Origin: Gordonia bronchialis DSM 43247 | GTDB lineage: Bacteria > Actinomycetota > Actinomycetes > Mycobacteriales > Mycobacteriaceae | DNA length: 64,000 nucleotides | Direction: 5' to 3' | Assembly (NCBI RefSeq): GCF_000024785.1 | Contig: NC_013441.1 | Span: forward strand, 3,906,001 to 3,970,000 | Shown: one piece after another, positions 27,313 through 49,859 of the stretch | Numbering within the stretch: position 1 is the stretch's first letter | Layout of the letters: every line of letters starts with the position of its first letter | Made by a program: the position numbers and the translations under genes | Notes under the pieces: model-generated | Database searches by the model: none | What the model was told of the DNA's origin: nothing | What the model saw: the letters and a program-made list of their open reading frames with translations, nothing else

Positions 27313-27891
27313 TCAGTTGTCCTTCACGTTGTTGTCCTTGAACGGGAAGCCCAGGGCACGCAGCAGCGCGCGGCCTTCCTCGTCCGTGGTGGCCGACGTG
27401 ACGACGGTGATGTCCATACCGCGCGGCCGGTCGATGTTGTCGATGTTGATCTCGTGGAACATCGACTGCTCGTTGAGCCCGAAGGTGTAGTTGCCGTTGC
27501 CGTCGAACTGACGGTCGGACAGACCACGGAAGTCGCGGATACGCGGGAGCGCGATGGACACCAGACGGTCCAGGAACTCCCACATGCGATCGCCGCGCAG
27601 GGTGGCGCGGGCACCGATGGGCATGCCCTCACGCAGCTTGAACTGCGCGATGGACTTGCGGGCCCGGCGGATCTCCGGACGCTGACCGGTGATCTTGGCG
27701 AGGTCCTCGACGGCGCCGTTGATCAGCTTGGCGTCGCGGGCGGCGTCACCGACGCCCATGTTCACGACGACCTTCACCACGCCCGGGATCTGCATCACGT
27801 TGGCGTAGTCGAACTCTTTGTTGAGCGCGTCCTTGATCTCCTCGCGGTAGCGAGTCTTCAGGCGCGGCTGAACCTTTTCAGTGGTGGTCAT
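27313..27891 (-). CDS. rplE: 50S ribosomal protein L5
   Basis: The 192-residue 5S rRNA-binding protein has [52 protein letters not shown] and the ending [12 protein letters not shown]. It lies between rplX and rpsZ with one-base gaps. Confidence 0.98.
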   Translation of the reverse strand: MTTTEKVQPRLKTRYREEIKDALNKEFDYANVMQIPGVVKVVVNMGVGDAARDAKLINGAVEDLAKITGQRPEIRRARKSIAQFKLREGMPIGARATLRGDRMWEFLDRLVSIALPRIRDFRGLSDRQFDGNGNYTFGLNEQSMFHEINIDNIDRPRGMDITVVTSATTDEEGRALLRALGFPFKDNNVKDN

Positions 27892-27892
27892 G

Positions 27893-28210
27893 TCAGATGT
27901 CCTTCCCGCTCTTGCGCGAGATCCGGACCTTCTTGCCGGACTCGTCGTCGACGCGGTAGCCGACGCGGGTCGGGTTGCCGTCGGAGTCCACGACCATCAC
28001 GTTGGACACGTGGATGGGGGCCTCCTGGGTCACGATGCCGCCCGAGGAGGCACCGCGCTCGTTCGCCGACGCGGCGGTGTGCTTCTTGATTCGGTTGACG
28101 CCCTCGACGAGAACCCGCTGCTCCTTGGGGAAGGCCTGGATGACCTTGCCCTTGGCGCCCTTGTCCTTGCCCGAGATGACGATCACGGTGTCACCCTTGT
28201 GCACCTTCAT
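27893..28210 (-). CDS. rplX: 50S ribosomal protein L24
   Basis: The 105-residue protein starts [21 protein letters not shown], the KOW motif that initiates 23S rRNA folding, then [13 protein letters not shown] and [20 protein letters not shown]. It begins one base after rplN. Confidence 0.98.
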   Translation of the reverse strand: MKVHKGDTVIVISGKDKGAKGKVIQAFPKEQRVLVEGVNRIKKHTAASANERGASSGGIVTQEAPIHVSNVMVVDSDGNPTRVGYRVDDESGKKVRISRKSGKDI

Positions 28211-28211
28211 G

Positions 28212-28580
28212 TCAGATCACCTCCGGTGCCAGCGACACGATCTTCATGAACTTCTTCTCACGCAGCTCACGGCCGACCGGGCCGAAGATGCGGGTACCGC
28301 GGGGGTCGCTCTCACCCTTGAGGATGACGGCGGCGTTCTCGTCGAAACGGATGTAGCTTCCGTCCGGACGACGGCGCTCCTTGGTGGTGCGCACGATGAC
28401 GGCCTTGACGACCTCACCCTTTTTGACGTTGCCGCCGGGGATGGCGTCCTTGACAGTGGCGACGATGGTGTCACCAATGCCGGCGTAGCGCCGCGAGGAA
28501 CCGCCGAGCACGCGGATGCACAAGATTTCCTTGGCTCCGGTGTTGTCGGCGACCCGCAGGCGAGATTCCTGCTGAATCAC
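28212..28580 (-). CDS. rplN: 50S ribosomal protein L14
   Basis: The 122-residue protein has the normal L14 start [18 protein letters not shown] (GTG at 28580) and the signature [21 protein letters not shown] longer frame to 28637 was rejected because L14 is 122 residues. It is the first gene of the proximal spc half, with a promoter about 170 bp upstream. Confidence 0.98.
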   Translation of the reverse strand: MIQQESRLRVADNTGAKEILCIRVLGGSSRRYAGIGDTIVATVKDAIPGGNVKKGEVVKAVIVRTTKERRRPDGSYIRFDENAAVILKGESDPRGTRIFGPVGRELREKKFMKIVSLAPEVI

Positions 28581-28737
28581 TCGTTGGTCTCCTTGACCTG
28601 GTATTTCTGTCCGCCGGATTTCCGACCCGACGCACACGGTCCGTCACCATCGGACACACGCCTGCCTGGGCTTTTCCGCTTGCGCGGTCCTCCCCAGTGG
28701 GTTCGTGAGCCGATTCGCGACACCGCAGTGCCGCAGG

Positions 28738-28780
28738 CAACTGGTCCAGTGTAGGTGAAGCCGCAGGTGGGAGCCAAATC
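28738..28780 (-). promoter_or_regulatory. Promoter of the rplN half-operon
   Basis: On the minus strand TTTGGC (28773-28778) and TACACT (28748-28753), spacer 19 bp, are followed by GGACCAGTTGCCTG. The stretch matches the rpsH promoter (7669-7674) except for a few positions. The leader of about 160 nt to rplN has no clear hairpin of note. Confidence 0.7.
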
Positions 28781-28914
28781 GACGGGTATGACCGATATCC
28801 CCGATTGGTGCGTGCGCCACCATCGGATTCTTTACCGTTACGGATAGGGGCGGCCGTCGTGATGGCACGAGACGCGTGACCGCCGCCGCCGCCCGACGAA
28901 GGGCGGTTTTTGAC

Positions 28915-29552
28915 ATGAGGGGCGTTCACTCACACACGCACTGATGGTGGGAACTTTGTGCGCTGGGTTCACGGTGGCCGGGCTCGCCGGGGCCGGCACC
29001 GCACACGCCGCCGGAAGCGGAATCAGCCTCACCGCCGTCGACAACAAGAACTGCACGGCCACCTTCACCCTCACCAATCACACAAACTCGACGTGTTACC
29101 AGCCCGACTGGTGGTTCGCGCAAGAAGCAAACGAAGCGTGGATCAACGCCGGCGCCAATGACACCAGCCTGCCCGTCACCGCACCGTGGCGGTATGTGAG
29201 CGGCGTACCGTGGCCGGTCGCCCGGTGGGTCGGTAGCCCTTCGCTGCACTCCGGCGTAGCCGAGGGCATCCCGGTGTTCCCCGGCAATACCTACAAGTCC
29301 AACGCTCAGCCCGAGGGCTATGTCACGACCGGCACGATCAACCTCAAGACGGTCACCAACCCGGCACCACCCAAGCCGGCGCGGAACCACACCCAGACCA
29401 TCTATCACCGCGTCAAGACCGGACCCGTCACCGCCGACCGGCTTCCCACTCCCGTGAAACTGGTGGTCACCGGCTGCAAGAAGAGCAGCGGAAACGGCTC
29501 CCTGGACTGGGGATCGTCCACCGGATCGCTGGAAGGCATCCTGCCGCGCTGA
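28915..29552 (+). CDS. Secreted protein of unknown function, probable one-base frameshift in the signal peptide
   Basis: The frame open from ATG 28944 gives a hydrophobic start without a basic residue (MVGTLCAGFTVAG). Adding one G to the run at 28919-28922 joins it to ATG 28915 and gives MRGRSLTHALMVGTLCAGFT, a complete Sec signal peptide cleaved near GTAHA-AGS, in a 212-residue protein. The mature part has four cysteines, is rich in Trp, Pro and Thr (YQPDWWFAQEANEAW, VSGVPWPVARWVG) and ends GSLEGILPR. I do not recognise the family. It lies between the rplN promoter region and NRPS 1, in the orientation of the latter. Confidence 0.65.
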
Positions 29553-29825
29553 TCCCCGCGGGTGCTGATCCGCTGAGTTCGGCTCCCCTCTCCTGATCCT
29601 CGCCCGCGACGCGGGAAACAGCGCCATGCGCACTGCGCGGCGTTGCGGTGTTGCCTGGCCGGAATCGCCTCCACAAGAAATCCGGCCACATCTCTGCTGG
29701 TCAACCCGGATCTGGACAACTGATCCACATCCGCACCCATCCGCCCCCATCGCTCACGCGAAGCACTCACAGACGTCCGCCGGGTGAAGCCATCGCCTGA
29801 AGGCATTCGACGCAAGGAGGCTCGC

Positions 29826-43388
<13,563 letters not shown>

Positions 43389-43438
43389 CCACCCCTCACC
43401 CGCTCACCCATCCCCCTCACCACCGAACAGGAGGAACC

Positions 43439-43705
43439 ATGACCAACCCATTCGACAACACCGACGGTGTCTTCCGGGTACTCGTCAACGACGAGAACCA
43501 GCATTCGCTGTGGCCCGACTTCGCACCGGTCCCCGACGGCTGGCGCAGCGTCCACGGACCCGCCGGGCACGACGACTGCCTGGCCTACGTGGAGGAGAAC
43601 TGGCGAGATATGAGGCCGGCCAGCCTGATCCGCGCCATGGAACAGGCCGGCGGCCGATCCGCCCCGACCGGAGGAGGCGTCGATGGGACGACACCGAATG
43701 ACTGA
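43439..43705 (+). CDS. mbtH: MbtH-family adenylation-domain partner (NRPS 1)
   Basis: The 88-residue protein has the MbtH signature: [22 protein letters not shown] and YVEENWRDMRPASLI. MbtH proteins bind A domains and help them fold and work. It starts 51 bp after the NRPS with GAGGA before ATG, and overlaps the ABC ATPase gene by 23 bp. The tail (GRSAPTGGGVDGTTPND) is longer than in the second MbtH. Confidence 0.95.
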   Translation: MTNPFDNTDGVFRVLVNDENQHSLWPDFAPVPDGWRSVHGPAGHDDCLAYVEENWRDMRPASLIRAMEQAGGRSAPTGGGVDGTTPND

Positions 43706-44840
43706 CCCGGACCAGACCGACACCGCACCAACCGAACTCGCTGCAGAGGAATCCTCCCCAGAAGAATTCTCACCAGAATCCACGCAGCAATCCGCGCGAC
43801 CGGCACTCGAGATCCGCGGGTTGCGTAAGACCTTCGGCACCGGACTCCTGCGCCGCGGACCCCGCGTGCACGCGCTCGCCGGCCTCGACCTGACGGTCCC
43901 GGCCGGCACCGTCCACGCACTGCTGGGGCCCAACGGCGCGGGCAAGACCACCACCGTCCGTGCGGTGGCCACCCTGCTGACCCCGGACGAGGGCACCGTG
44001 CTGGTGGACGGCCGCGACGCCCGCGCCGACCCCGACGGGGTACGCGAGATCATCGGCGTGTCAGGACAATACGCGGCCGTCGACGGAACCCTGACCGGCT
44101 TCGAGAACCTGCGCCTGGTGGCTCAGCTCTACGGCATGTCCAGATCCGAGGCCGCCTCGCGCGCCCGCGAACTCATCGCCGAGCTGGGACTGTCGGAGGC
44201 CGCCGACCGGCCGATGCGGACCTACTCCGGCGGTATGCGCCGGCGCCTCGATCTGGCCGGTGCGCTCATCAACCGGCCGCGGCTGCTGATACTCGACGAA
44301 CCCACCACCGGACTCGATCCGCGTGGCCGCCGGCAGATCTGGGATGTGATCGCCGACCAGGTGGCGGCGGGCACCACCGTGCTACTCACCACCCAGTACC
44401 TCGAGGAGGCGGACTCGCTGGCCGATCAGATCACCGTCATCGACCACGGTACGATCTGCGCCCAGGGCACCGCGGAGGAACTCAAGGCCGCGACCGGCGG
44501 ATCGATCATGACCATCGAGATCGACGACACCGCAACTGATGTCGAGGACGAACTGATCGCGACAACCCTGGCCGAGATCGGTACCGGGATGCCCGAGGCC
44601 CTCGATGCCCGCCGCTGGTCGCTTCCGGTACCCGACGGGACACGCAGCGCGGTCGCCGCGGTCAAGACGCTCGAGCAGATCCAGGTCGACGTCGTCGACG
44701 TCACCGTCACCACTCCGAGCCTCGACGACGTCTTCCTCGCGCTGACCGGCCGAACCCATCCGGACGCCGGTGCGGATTCGAATCCCGCCGAGACAGACCC
44801 CGCCGACGCATCCGAGAAGGAGCACGCCCATGCTGGCTGA
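43683..44840 (+). CDS. ABC transporter ATP-binding protein, DrrA type
   Basis: The 385-residue ATPase has Walker A LLGPNGAGKTTTVRA, the ABC signature YSGGMRRRLDLAGAL, Walker B LLILDEPTTGLDP and the DrrA C-terminal region. An N-terminal acidic tail of about 38 residues (rich in E, S and T) is unusual. ATG 43683 follows GGAGGAGG by five bases; ATG 43698 is a second choice. With the permease that follows it should export the peptide made by the NRPS or give self-resistance; this is inferred from operon position. Confidence 0.92.
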   Translation: MGRHRMTDPDQTDTAPTELAAEESSPEEFSPESTQQSARPALEIRGLRKTFGTGLLRRGPRVHALAGLDLTVPAGTVHALLGPNGAGKTTTVRAVATLLTPDEGTVLVDGRDARADPDGVREIIGVSGQYAAVDGTLTGFENLRLVAQLYGMSRSEAASRARELIAELGLSEAADRPMRTYSGGMRRRLDLAGALINRPRLLILDEPTTGLDPRGRRQIWDVIADQVAAGTTVLLTTQYLEEADSLADQITVIDHGTICAQGTAEELKAATGGSIMTIEIDDTATDVEDELIATTLAEIGTGMPEALDARRWSLPVPDGTRSAVAAVKTLEQIQVDVVDVTVTTPSLDDVFLALTGRTHPDAGADSNPAETDPADASEKEHAHAG

Positions 44841-45612
44841 CACCGCAGTCCTTGTCGAACGAAATCTGCTGACCGTCAGGCGGATTCCCACACTACTCAT
44901 CGGTGCGACCATTCAGCCGCTGATGTTCGTGTTCCTGTTCGCCTACGTCTTCGGCGCGACCTTCGGCGGCGGCGAGTACCGGGAGTTCCTGATGGCCGGT
45001 ATCTTCACCCAGACCGTCGTGTTCAACGCGGCCTTCACCACCGTCGGGCTCGCCAACGACACCGCCGACGGCATCATCGACCGGTTGCGTTCGTTGCCGA
45101 TGTCACGGCTCGGGGTGATCGCTGCCCGCGTCACCTCCGACATGGTCCTCGGCGTCGTCGGGCTCGCCGTGATGGTGTTGTGCGGACTCGCCATCGGCTG
45201 GCGGGTACAGGGCAGCGCCGCCGACGCGGCCGCCGCGTTCGGGGTGATCATCCTGTTCGCTCTCGCCATGGCGTGGGTGGGCGCGGTCACCGGACTCATC
45301 GCACCCAATGTCGAGGCGGCCCAGAGTATCGGCTTCCTGTGGATGTTCCCGGTCACGTTCCTGTCGAGCGCGTTCATCTCCGCGCAGAGCCTGCCGGGGC
45401 CGTTGCGCGCCATCGCCGAATGGAATCCGGTGACCGCGGTCGCCACCGCGAGCAGGGACCTGTTCGGCAACACCGCACCACCGGATTTCCCGCCCGCCAC
45501 CGGCTGGGTCGCCGATCACGCGGCCGGGTACGCCGTCGCGTCGAGTCTGGTGATCCTGGCGATCTGCGTGCCCGTCTCGCTGTTCCTGTACCGCCGTGCG
45601 GCCCATCGCTAG
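44830..45612 (+). CDS. ABC transporter permease, DrrB type
   Basis: The 260-residue protein has six hydrophobic segments and the ABC-2 signatures IQPLMFVFLFAYVFGATF, DRLRSLPMSRLGVIAARV and IAEWNPVTAVATASRDLFG. ATG 44830 follows GAAGGAGC and overlaps the ATPase gene by 11 bp. It forms the membrane half of the DrrAB-like exporter and ends the NRPS 1 operon (NRPS-mbtH-ATPase-permease). Confidence 0.92.
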   Translation: MLADTAVLVERNLLTVRRIPTLLIGATIQPLMFVFLFAYVFGATFGGGEYREFLMAGIFTQTVVFNAAFTTVGLANDTADGIIDRLRSLPMSRLGVIAARVTSDMVLGVVGLAVMVLCGLAIGWRVQGSAADAAAAFGVIILFALAMAWVGAVTGLIAPNVEAAQSIGFLWMFPVTFLSSAFISAQSLPGPLRAIAEWNPVTAVATASRDLFGNTAPPDFPPATGWVADHAAGYAVASSLVILAICVPVSLFLYRRAAHR

Positions 45613-45678
45613 CGGGGCGGATCAGCGATGACCACCGAACCACCGATATGGCCGCGGGCGGTTGGCTACCGTGGAGGA

Positions 45679-46320
45679 GTGACATCGCGCCGTGGCTCTG
45701 CCCACATGGGAGGCCCCGCCCGCATGGGAGGCTCCGCCCATTCGGGTACAGCCGACTCCGGGCGCGCCGCCGACGAACTCGTCGCGCTGCTCACCGGCGC
45801 CGCCGGCGGTGACCGTGGCGCGTTCGCACGGCTCTACGACCTGACCAGCTCACGGATCTACGGCCTGGCGTTCCGGATCGTGCGCGACCGGCACTACGCC
45901 GAGGAGATCGTGCAGGAGGCCTACCTGCAGTACTGGCAGAAGGCACCCGAATACCATCCCGCACGCGGATCGGTCATCAGCTGGATGATGACCATCGCAC
46001 ATCGCCGGGCCGTCGACCGCGTGCGATCCGAAGAATTGCAGCAGCGCAAGGTCGCCGATTACGGTGCCGCCAATGTCTCTCCGCCGCAAGCGGTTCCGTT
46101 GGAGATCGTGGTCGCCGACGACGAGGCGGCAACGTTGCGCAGCTGCATGAACGAGCTGACGGATCTGCAACGCGACTCGATCGAGATGTCCTACTTCAAC
46201 GGACTGAGCTATCCCGAGGTCGCCGCGGAGACCTCGACTCCCCTCCCGACCATCAAATCCCGCATCCGGGATGGCCTGCGCCGGTTGAAGAACTGCCTGC
46301 GGAGTGAGATCGATGGCTGA
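45679..46320 (+). CDS. sigK: ECF RNA polymerase sigma factor SigK
   Basis: The 213-residue sigma factor has region 2 (FARLYDLTSSRIYGLAFRIV, YAEEIVQEAYLQYWQKAPEY) and region 4 (LTDLQRDSIEMSYFNGLSYP, PLPTIKSRIRDGLRRLK), and pairs with the anti-sigma gene that follows. GTG 45679 lies six bases after TACCGT, a probable leaderless start; an in-frame ATG at 45628 would add 17 residues. Its stop overlaps rskA. In mycobacteria SigK is released when RskA is cleaved in the membrane. Confidence 0.9.
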   Translation: MTSRRGSAHMGGPARMGGSAHSGTADSGRAADELVALLTGAAGGDRGAFARLYDLTSSRIYGLAFRIVRDRHYAEEIVQEAYLQYWQKAPEYHPARGSVISWMMTIAHRRAVDRVRSEELQQRKVADYGAANVSPPQAVPLEIVVADDEAATLRSCMNELTDLQRDSIEMSYFNGLSYPEVAAETSTPLPTIKSRIRDGLRRLKNCLRSEIDG

Positions 46321-47170
46321 CGACGACCGGCCGGGCGAGAGCCCGGTAGACGCACCCGGGGGCGACTGGCTCGACGACCACGTCGAGTTGTACGCAGTCG
46401 ACGTCCTCACCGCCGACGAGGCAGCCCGTGTGGAGACCGAGCTCGAGGCCCTGCCCGCGGTGGCCCGCACCATCTACGATGCGCGGATCGCCGACACGCG
46501 GCAGGCCATCGCCCGGATGGCGGCCGGCTACGCACTCGATGCCCCCGAGGAGTTGCGGGCCCACGTCCTCGAGCGCGTCTTCAGCGAAGACACCGCAGAT
46601 CCCGCCGAGAGCACCCCAACCCGCGCCGAGAGCACCACAGATCCCGCCGACGGCACCACTTCGCTCGCCCGACGACGGGAGGAGCGGGATGCCCGACGGC
46701 GCCGGCTGCTCACCGCGGGCGCGGCAGCGGCCGTCGTCGCGGCGGTCGCGTTGGGTGCCGGTGTCCTCATCGGCCGCACCACCGCTCCCGAGCCCACCCC
46801 GCCGACCGCGGTGTCCCAACCCGATCAGCAGGTCGTCGATGTCCTCGCCGCCCCCGACGCCAAGGTATCCTTCGCGCAGCTCAGCGACGACCGTGGGTCG
46901 ATATCGGTGGTGACCTCGCGGTCGGCGAACCAGGCCGTCGCGGTGGTCCGGGATCCGCGCAATCCGCTCGCGCAGGGTCAGACCTTCCAGTTGTGGCTGG
47001 TGGGCAAGGCGGCCAGCCCGGTGTCCGCCGGTCTCGTCGGGACCCAGGGTCTGCGCTCGCCCGTCCTCGTCGACCAGCTCGATGCCTCGCAGGTCCTCGC
47101 GATCACCATCGAACCCGACGGTGGGTCCCCGCAACCGACAACTCCGATCCTCGCCCAGATCGCCCTGTGA
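46313..47170 (+). CDS. rskA: Anti-sigma-K factor RskA
   Basis: The 285-residue protein has a cytoplasmic sigma-binding part (DHVELYAVDVLTADEAARVE, residues 15-100), one membrane helix (LLTAGAAAAVVAAVALGAGVL, about 140-160) and an external part with the RskA C-terminal signature (GQTFQLWLVG, AITIEPDGGSPQPTTPILAQ). ATG 46313 overlaps the sigK stop. It should hold SigK at the membrane until regulated proteolysis. Confidence 0.93.
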   Translation: MADDDRPGESPVDAPGGDWLDDHVELYAVDVLTADEAARVETELEALPAVARTIYDARIADTRQAIARMAAGYALDAPEELRAHVLERVFSEDTADPAESTPTRAESTTDPADGTTSLARRREERDARRRRLLTAGAAAAVVAAVALGAGVLIGRTTAPEPTPPTAVSQPDQQVVDVLAAPDAKVSFAQLSDDRGSISVVTSRSANQAVAVVRDPRNPLAQGQTFQLWLVGKAASPVSAGLVGTQGLRSPVLVDQLDASQVLAITIEPDGGSPQPTTPILAQIAL

Positions 47171-47217
47171 CCCCAGATTGACTGTGACCCGTTCCCCTAC
47201 ACTGTGTGACGTTGCCC

Positions 47218-47238
47218 GGCCCCGCCCTGTGCGGGGCC
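47218..47238 (+). terminator. Hairpin between rskA and the esterase gene
   Basis: GGCCCCGC / GCGGGGCC, a perfect 8-bp stem with a 5-nt loop, lies 48 bp after rskA and 23 bp before the next start, without a T run. TACACT at 47199-47204 could be a -10 for the next gene, which would put the hairpin in its leader. Confidence 0.45.
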
Positions 47239-47260
47239 TGATGTTCGCAAGGATCTCGAG

Positions 47261-48268
47261 GTGAAGATGACCCGTCGATGGTGGATCACGTTGCTGACTG
47301 TCGGCACGGCCCTCGCCACCCTCACAGCCGGCCTGCTCACCCCGGGCCCCGTCCAGGCGGCACCGGCCTCGCGGATCACCGCGACCTACCACGACGACGC
47401 CCAGCAGGTCACCCTGATGGTCTACTCGGCGGCGATGCGCAAGACCATCCCGGTCACCGTGCTCACCCCGCGTGACCGCACGCGGCCCAGCCCCGTGCTC
47501 TACCTGCTGAACGGCGCGGGCGGTGGCGAGGATTCGGCGACCTGGGATGCCCGTACCAACTACAAGCGCTACTTCGCAGACAAGAACGTCTTCGTGGTGA
47601 CGCCCATCGGCGGCGCGTTCTCCTATTACACCGACTGGCAGCGCGACGATCCGGTGCTCGGCCGCAACAAGTGGACGACGTTCCTCACCGACGAGCTGCC
47701 GCCGCTCATCAACAGCGCATTCGACACCACGCGGGTCAACGCGATCGCCGGCATCTCGATGGCCGGCACCTCGGTGCTCAATCTCGCGATCTCCGCTCCC
47801 CGCCTGTACCGGTCGGTGGCCGCGTTCAGCGGATGCGCCCGCACGAGTGACCCGGTGGGCCAGGAGTACATCCGCTTGGTCGTGCAGCACCGTGGCGGCG
47901 GCAACATGGTCAACATGTGGGGTCCGCTCAACGGTCCCGGCTGGCGGGCCAACGATCCCTACCTCAACGCCGAGAAGCTACGTGGCGTCAAGGTCTACAT
48001 GACCACCGGCAGCGGGCTCCCCGGCGCCCATGAGCGCCTCGACGACAAGAACATCGAGGGCGATCCGCTCACCCTGGCCAACCAGGCGGTCCTCGGTGGC
48101 GGTATCGAGGTCGCCATCGACATCTGCACCCGGCAGATGGTGGATCGGATGCATCAGCTCAAGATCCCGGTCCACGTGAACTTCCGGCCCAACGGCACCC
48201 ACTCGTGGGGCTACTGGGAGGACGACCTGCACCAGACCTGGCCGAAACTCGCCCGTGACCTGCGGTGA
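47261..48268 (+). CDS. Secreted mycolyltransferase-like esterase (antigen 85 family)
   Basis: The 335-residue protein has a signal peptide (WWITLLTVGTALATLTAG, cleavage near PVQAAPA) and an alpha/beta-hydrolase body of the Fbp/Cmt type: VLYLLNGAGGGEDSATWD, FVVTPIGGAFSYYTDW, the nucleophile serine in AGISMAGTS and the late His in NGTHSWGYWEDDL. Family members transfer mycolic acids to trehalose or arabinogalactan in the cell envelope. GTG 47261 has AAGGA upstream; ATG 47267 is a close alternative. Confidence 0.9.
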   Translation: MKMTRRWWITLLTVGTALATLTAGLLTPGPVQAAPASRITATYHDDAQQVTLMVYSAAMRKTIPVTVLTPRDRTRPSPVLYLLNGAGGGEDSATWDARTNYKRYFADKNVFVVTPIGGAFSYYTDWQRDDPVLGRNKWTTFLTDELPPLINSAFDTTRVNAIAGISMAGTSVLNLAISAPRLYRSVAAFSGCARTSDPVGQEYIRLVVQHRGGGNMVNMWGPLNGPGWRANDPYLNAEKLRGVKVYMTTGSGLPGAHERLDDKNIEGDPLTLANQAVLGGGIEVAIDICTRQMVDRMHQLKIPVHVNFRPNGTHSWGYWEDDLHQTWPKLARDLR

Positions 48269-48271
48269 GGG

Positions 48272-48661
48272 TCACCAGCGGTCGAGGCTGGTGTAACCGT
48301 CCTGCAGGGCCCGCGCGAAGAGGTGGGTCTTGGTGGGTGCCGGACGTCCGACGGCGTTGTACTTGGCGCGAATCCGCGCGAGGTGGGTGCTGACCGTCGA
48401 CGCCGAGATGAACAGCACGCCGGCCGCCTCCTCCTTGGACTCGGCCGCGAGCCAGGCGAGCAGCACCTCGACCTCGCGGTCGGAGAGATTTGGGCGCGGC
48501 AGCGGCGTGGGCATCGAATCGCCGTGCCGGTAGTCGGCGAGTCGGGTGACGCCCGCGGGGTGCCCCAGCTGGACGCGGACCGGCGCCGTCGACGCGCCAC
48601 CCGGCCGGGCAGCCCGGATGGAATCCGCCGCGCCGTAAGGAAGTTCGGTACTGGCCGTCAC
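48272..48661 (-). CDS. Short LuxR-type DNA-binding protein
   Basis: The 129-residue protein has about 55 residues of unstructured N-terminus and a LuxR helix-turn-helix (LSDREVEVLLAWLAAESKEE, FISASTVSTHLARIRAKY). It lacks a receiver domain. Its last 30 residues (AVGRPAPTKTHLFARALQDG) match the end of the response regulator at 48822-49517. It is convergent with the esterase gene. GTG 48661 is preceded by GAAGGGGA. Confidence 0.85.
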   Translation of the reverse strand: MTASTELPYGAADSIRAARPGGASTAPVRVQLGHPAGVTRLADYRHGDSMPTPLPRPNLSDREVEVLLAWLAAESKEEAAGVLFISASTVSTHLARIRAKYNAVGRPAPTKTHLFARALQDGYTSLDRW

Positions 48662-48821
48662 TGGTCGATCCCCTTCTCGAAACGCGGGGCAACTGCGGGG
48701 TGGGAGCCGCAGACGTCTCGCATCACTACTGATGTGTACTTCACGCTAGGTGCCTGTCTCGTTACCTGGTAGACCCAGAAATGGGGACTCCCGATCACAT
48801 TCGTCTCACAGCTCACGGTGG

Positions 48822-49517
48822 TCATCGTTGGCCTCCGTTGAGTGACGAGGTCCGGCCGCGCCGACGATGCGGAACGGGTAGCCAGCCGTCCTCCACCGCT
48901 CGTTTGAAGAGGTCGATCTTGGTCCTTGTGGGCCGACCGGCGTCGGCGTATTTCTGCCGGATGCGTTTCAGATACTCGTTGACCGTCTCCGCGGAGACAC
49001 CGAGGGCGGCTCCGACGCGCGCCGAGGTCTCCCCGGATGCGTAGAGCGCCAGCACCTTCTGCAGTTGCGGCGAGAGATCGACCGCCGCGAGTTCGGGGTC
49101 GCCGTCGATCGCGGCGGCCCACTCGGTGGTGAGGACCTCCTGTCCGCGCGACGCCGCCCGGATGGTGTCGACGATCATCGACTCATCCGCCGACTTGAGC
49201 ACGATGCCGAGCACCCCGGCCCGGGCGGCCGACCGCAACAGCGAGGGATCCTCGCCAGAGGTGTAGACAACGGTCGCGATGCCATGCTCGGTCAGGGTGG
49301 TCACGTTCTCCCGCGGCGTGGTGCCGTCGTCGAGGCGCAGATCGAGCAGCACCACGTCGAGTGGCTTCTCGGTGAGCACGCCGGCCACCGTCGGCGCCGC
49401 ACACACGAAGTCCATGTCGGGTATCGGATCGAGCACGCGCTCGATTCCCCAGATCGGGGACCGGTGGTCGTCGACCATGCCGACGCGCAACGGTGTCAGC
49501 CCCAGTTCGTCATCCAC
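48822..49517 (-). CDS. NarL/LuxR-family response regulator
   Basis: The 231-residue protein has a complete receiver domain (VGMVDDHR, phosphorylated Asp in DVVLLDLRL, conserved Ser in VVYTSGED, Lys in IVLKSADES) and a LuxR helix-turn-helix (LGVSAETVNEYLKRIRQKYA). No sensor kinase is adjacent. The last 40 residues resemble the short regulator downstream (GRPTRTKIDLFKRAVEDGW). GTG 49517 follows GGAGG. Confidence 0.9.
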   Translation of the reverse strand: MDDELGLTPLRVGMVDDHRSPIWGIERVLDPIPDMDFVCAAPTVAGVLTEKPLDVVLLDLRLDDGTTPRENVTTLTEHGIATVVYTSGEDPSLLRSAARAGVLGIVLKSADESMIVDTIRAASRGQEVLTTEWAAAIDGDPELAAVDLSPQLQKVLALYASGETSARVGAALGVSAETVNEYLKRIRQKYADAGRPTRTKIDLFKRAVEDGWLPVPHRRRGRTSSLNGGQR

Positions 49518-49859
49518 CCGTCCTCCTTTCCACCCATGTCGTTGTCGCGTTGTCTGTCCGGTTCAGCGGATAGTCCTCGTCGCCCACACTGGTTCAATAC
49601 GCCAAACCTGCGGGTACGTTAGCCCAGCCGACCGACATCGGCCGGTTGACCGACCTCCACACCGTACTGTCCCGCATTGTCGCAGGTGACGACGGTATTC
49701 ACGTTGTCCTCGCTTCTGTGGACAACAGGACCATCGAATTCACGGTTCTACATGTCGATCCACCCCCATGGGGTATCGATCGCCAGATGCGCCCACCGCA
49801 CTCCAAGGTGTGCGAAACTAGAACACGTTCTCGTTTTGATCCTCGTGAAGGGAAAGTGC
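49518..49859. other. Intergenic region between the response regulator and the ADC-like gene
   Basis: This 342-bp divergent region holds no convincing gene. On the right it contains the KstR-like palindrome (49819-49832). The promoter of the response regulator must also be here but was not resolved. Confidence 0.6.
49819..49832. promoter_or_regulatory. KstR-like operator
   Basis: TAGAACACGTTCTC contains a perfect AGAAC-AC-GTTCT inverted repeat and matches the KstR consensus TnnAACnnGTTnnA except for the last base. It lies 27 bp before the start of the ADC-like gene. KstR represses sterol catabolic genes in mycobacteria and rhodococci. Confidence 0.65.

Noticed and set aside
29553..29825. Search for an iron (DtxR/IdeR) box before NRPS 1, and likewise before mbtH 2 and the small gene at 54560-54795
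   Set aside because: No TTAGG...CCTAA pattern was found, so a siderophore role is not supported by regulation.
45628..45678. Upstream ATG for sigK
   Set aside because: No ribosome-binding site, and the added 17 residues are not typical of SigK; TACCGT six bases before GTG 45679 fits better.
48658..48723. 21-codon frame ending in a GTGA overlap with the short LuxR gene
   Set aside because: It could be a leader peptide, but there is no ribosome-binding site and nothing to compare; too weak to annotate.
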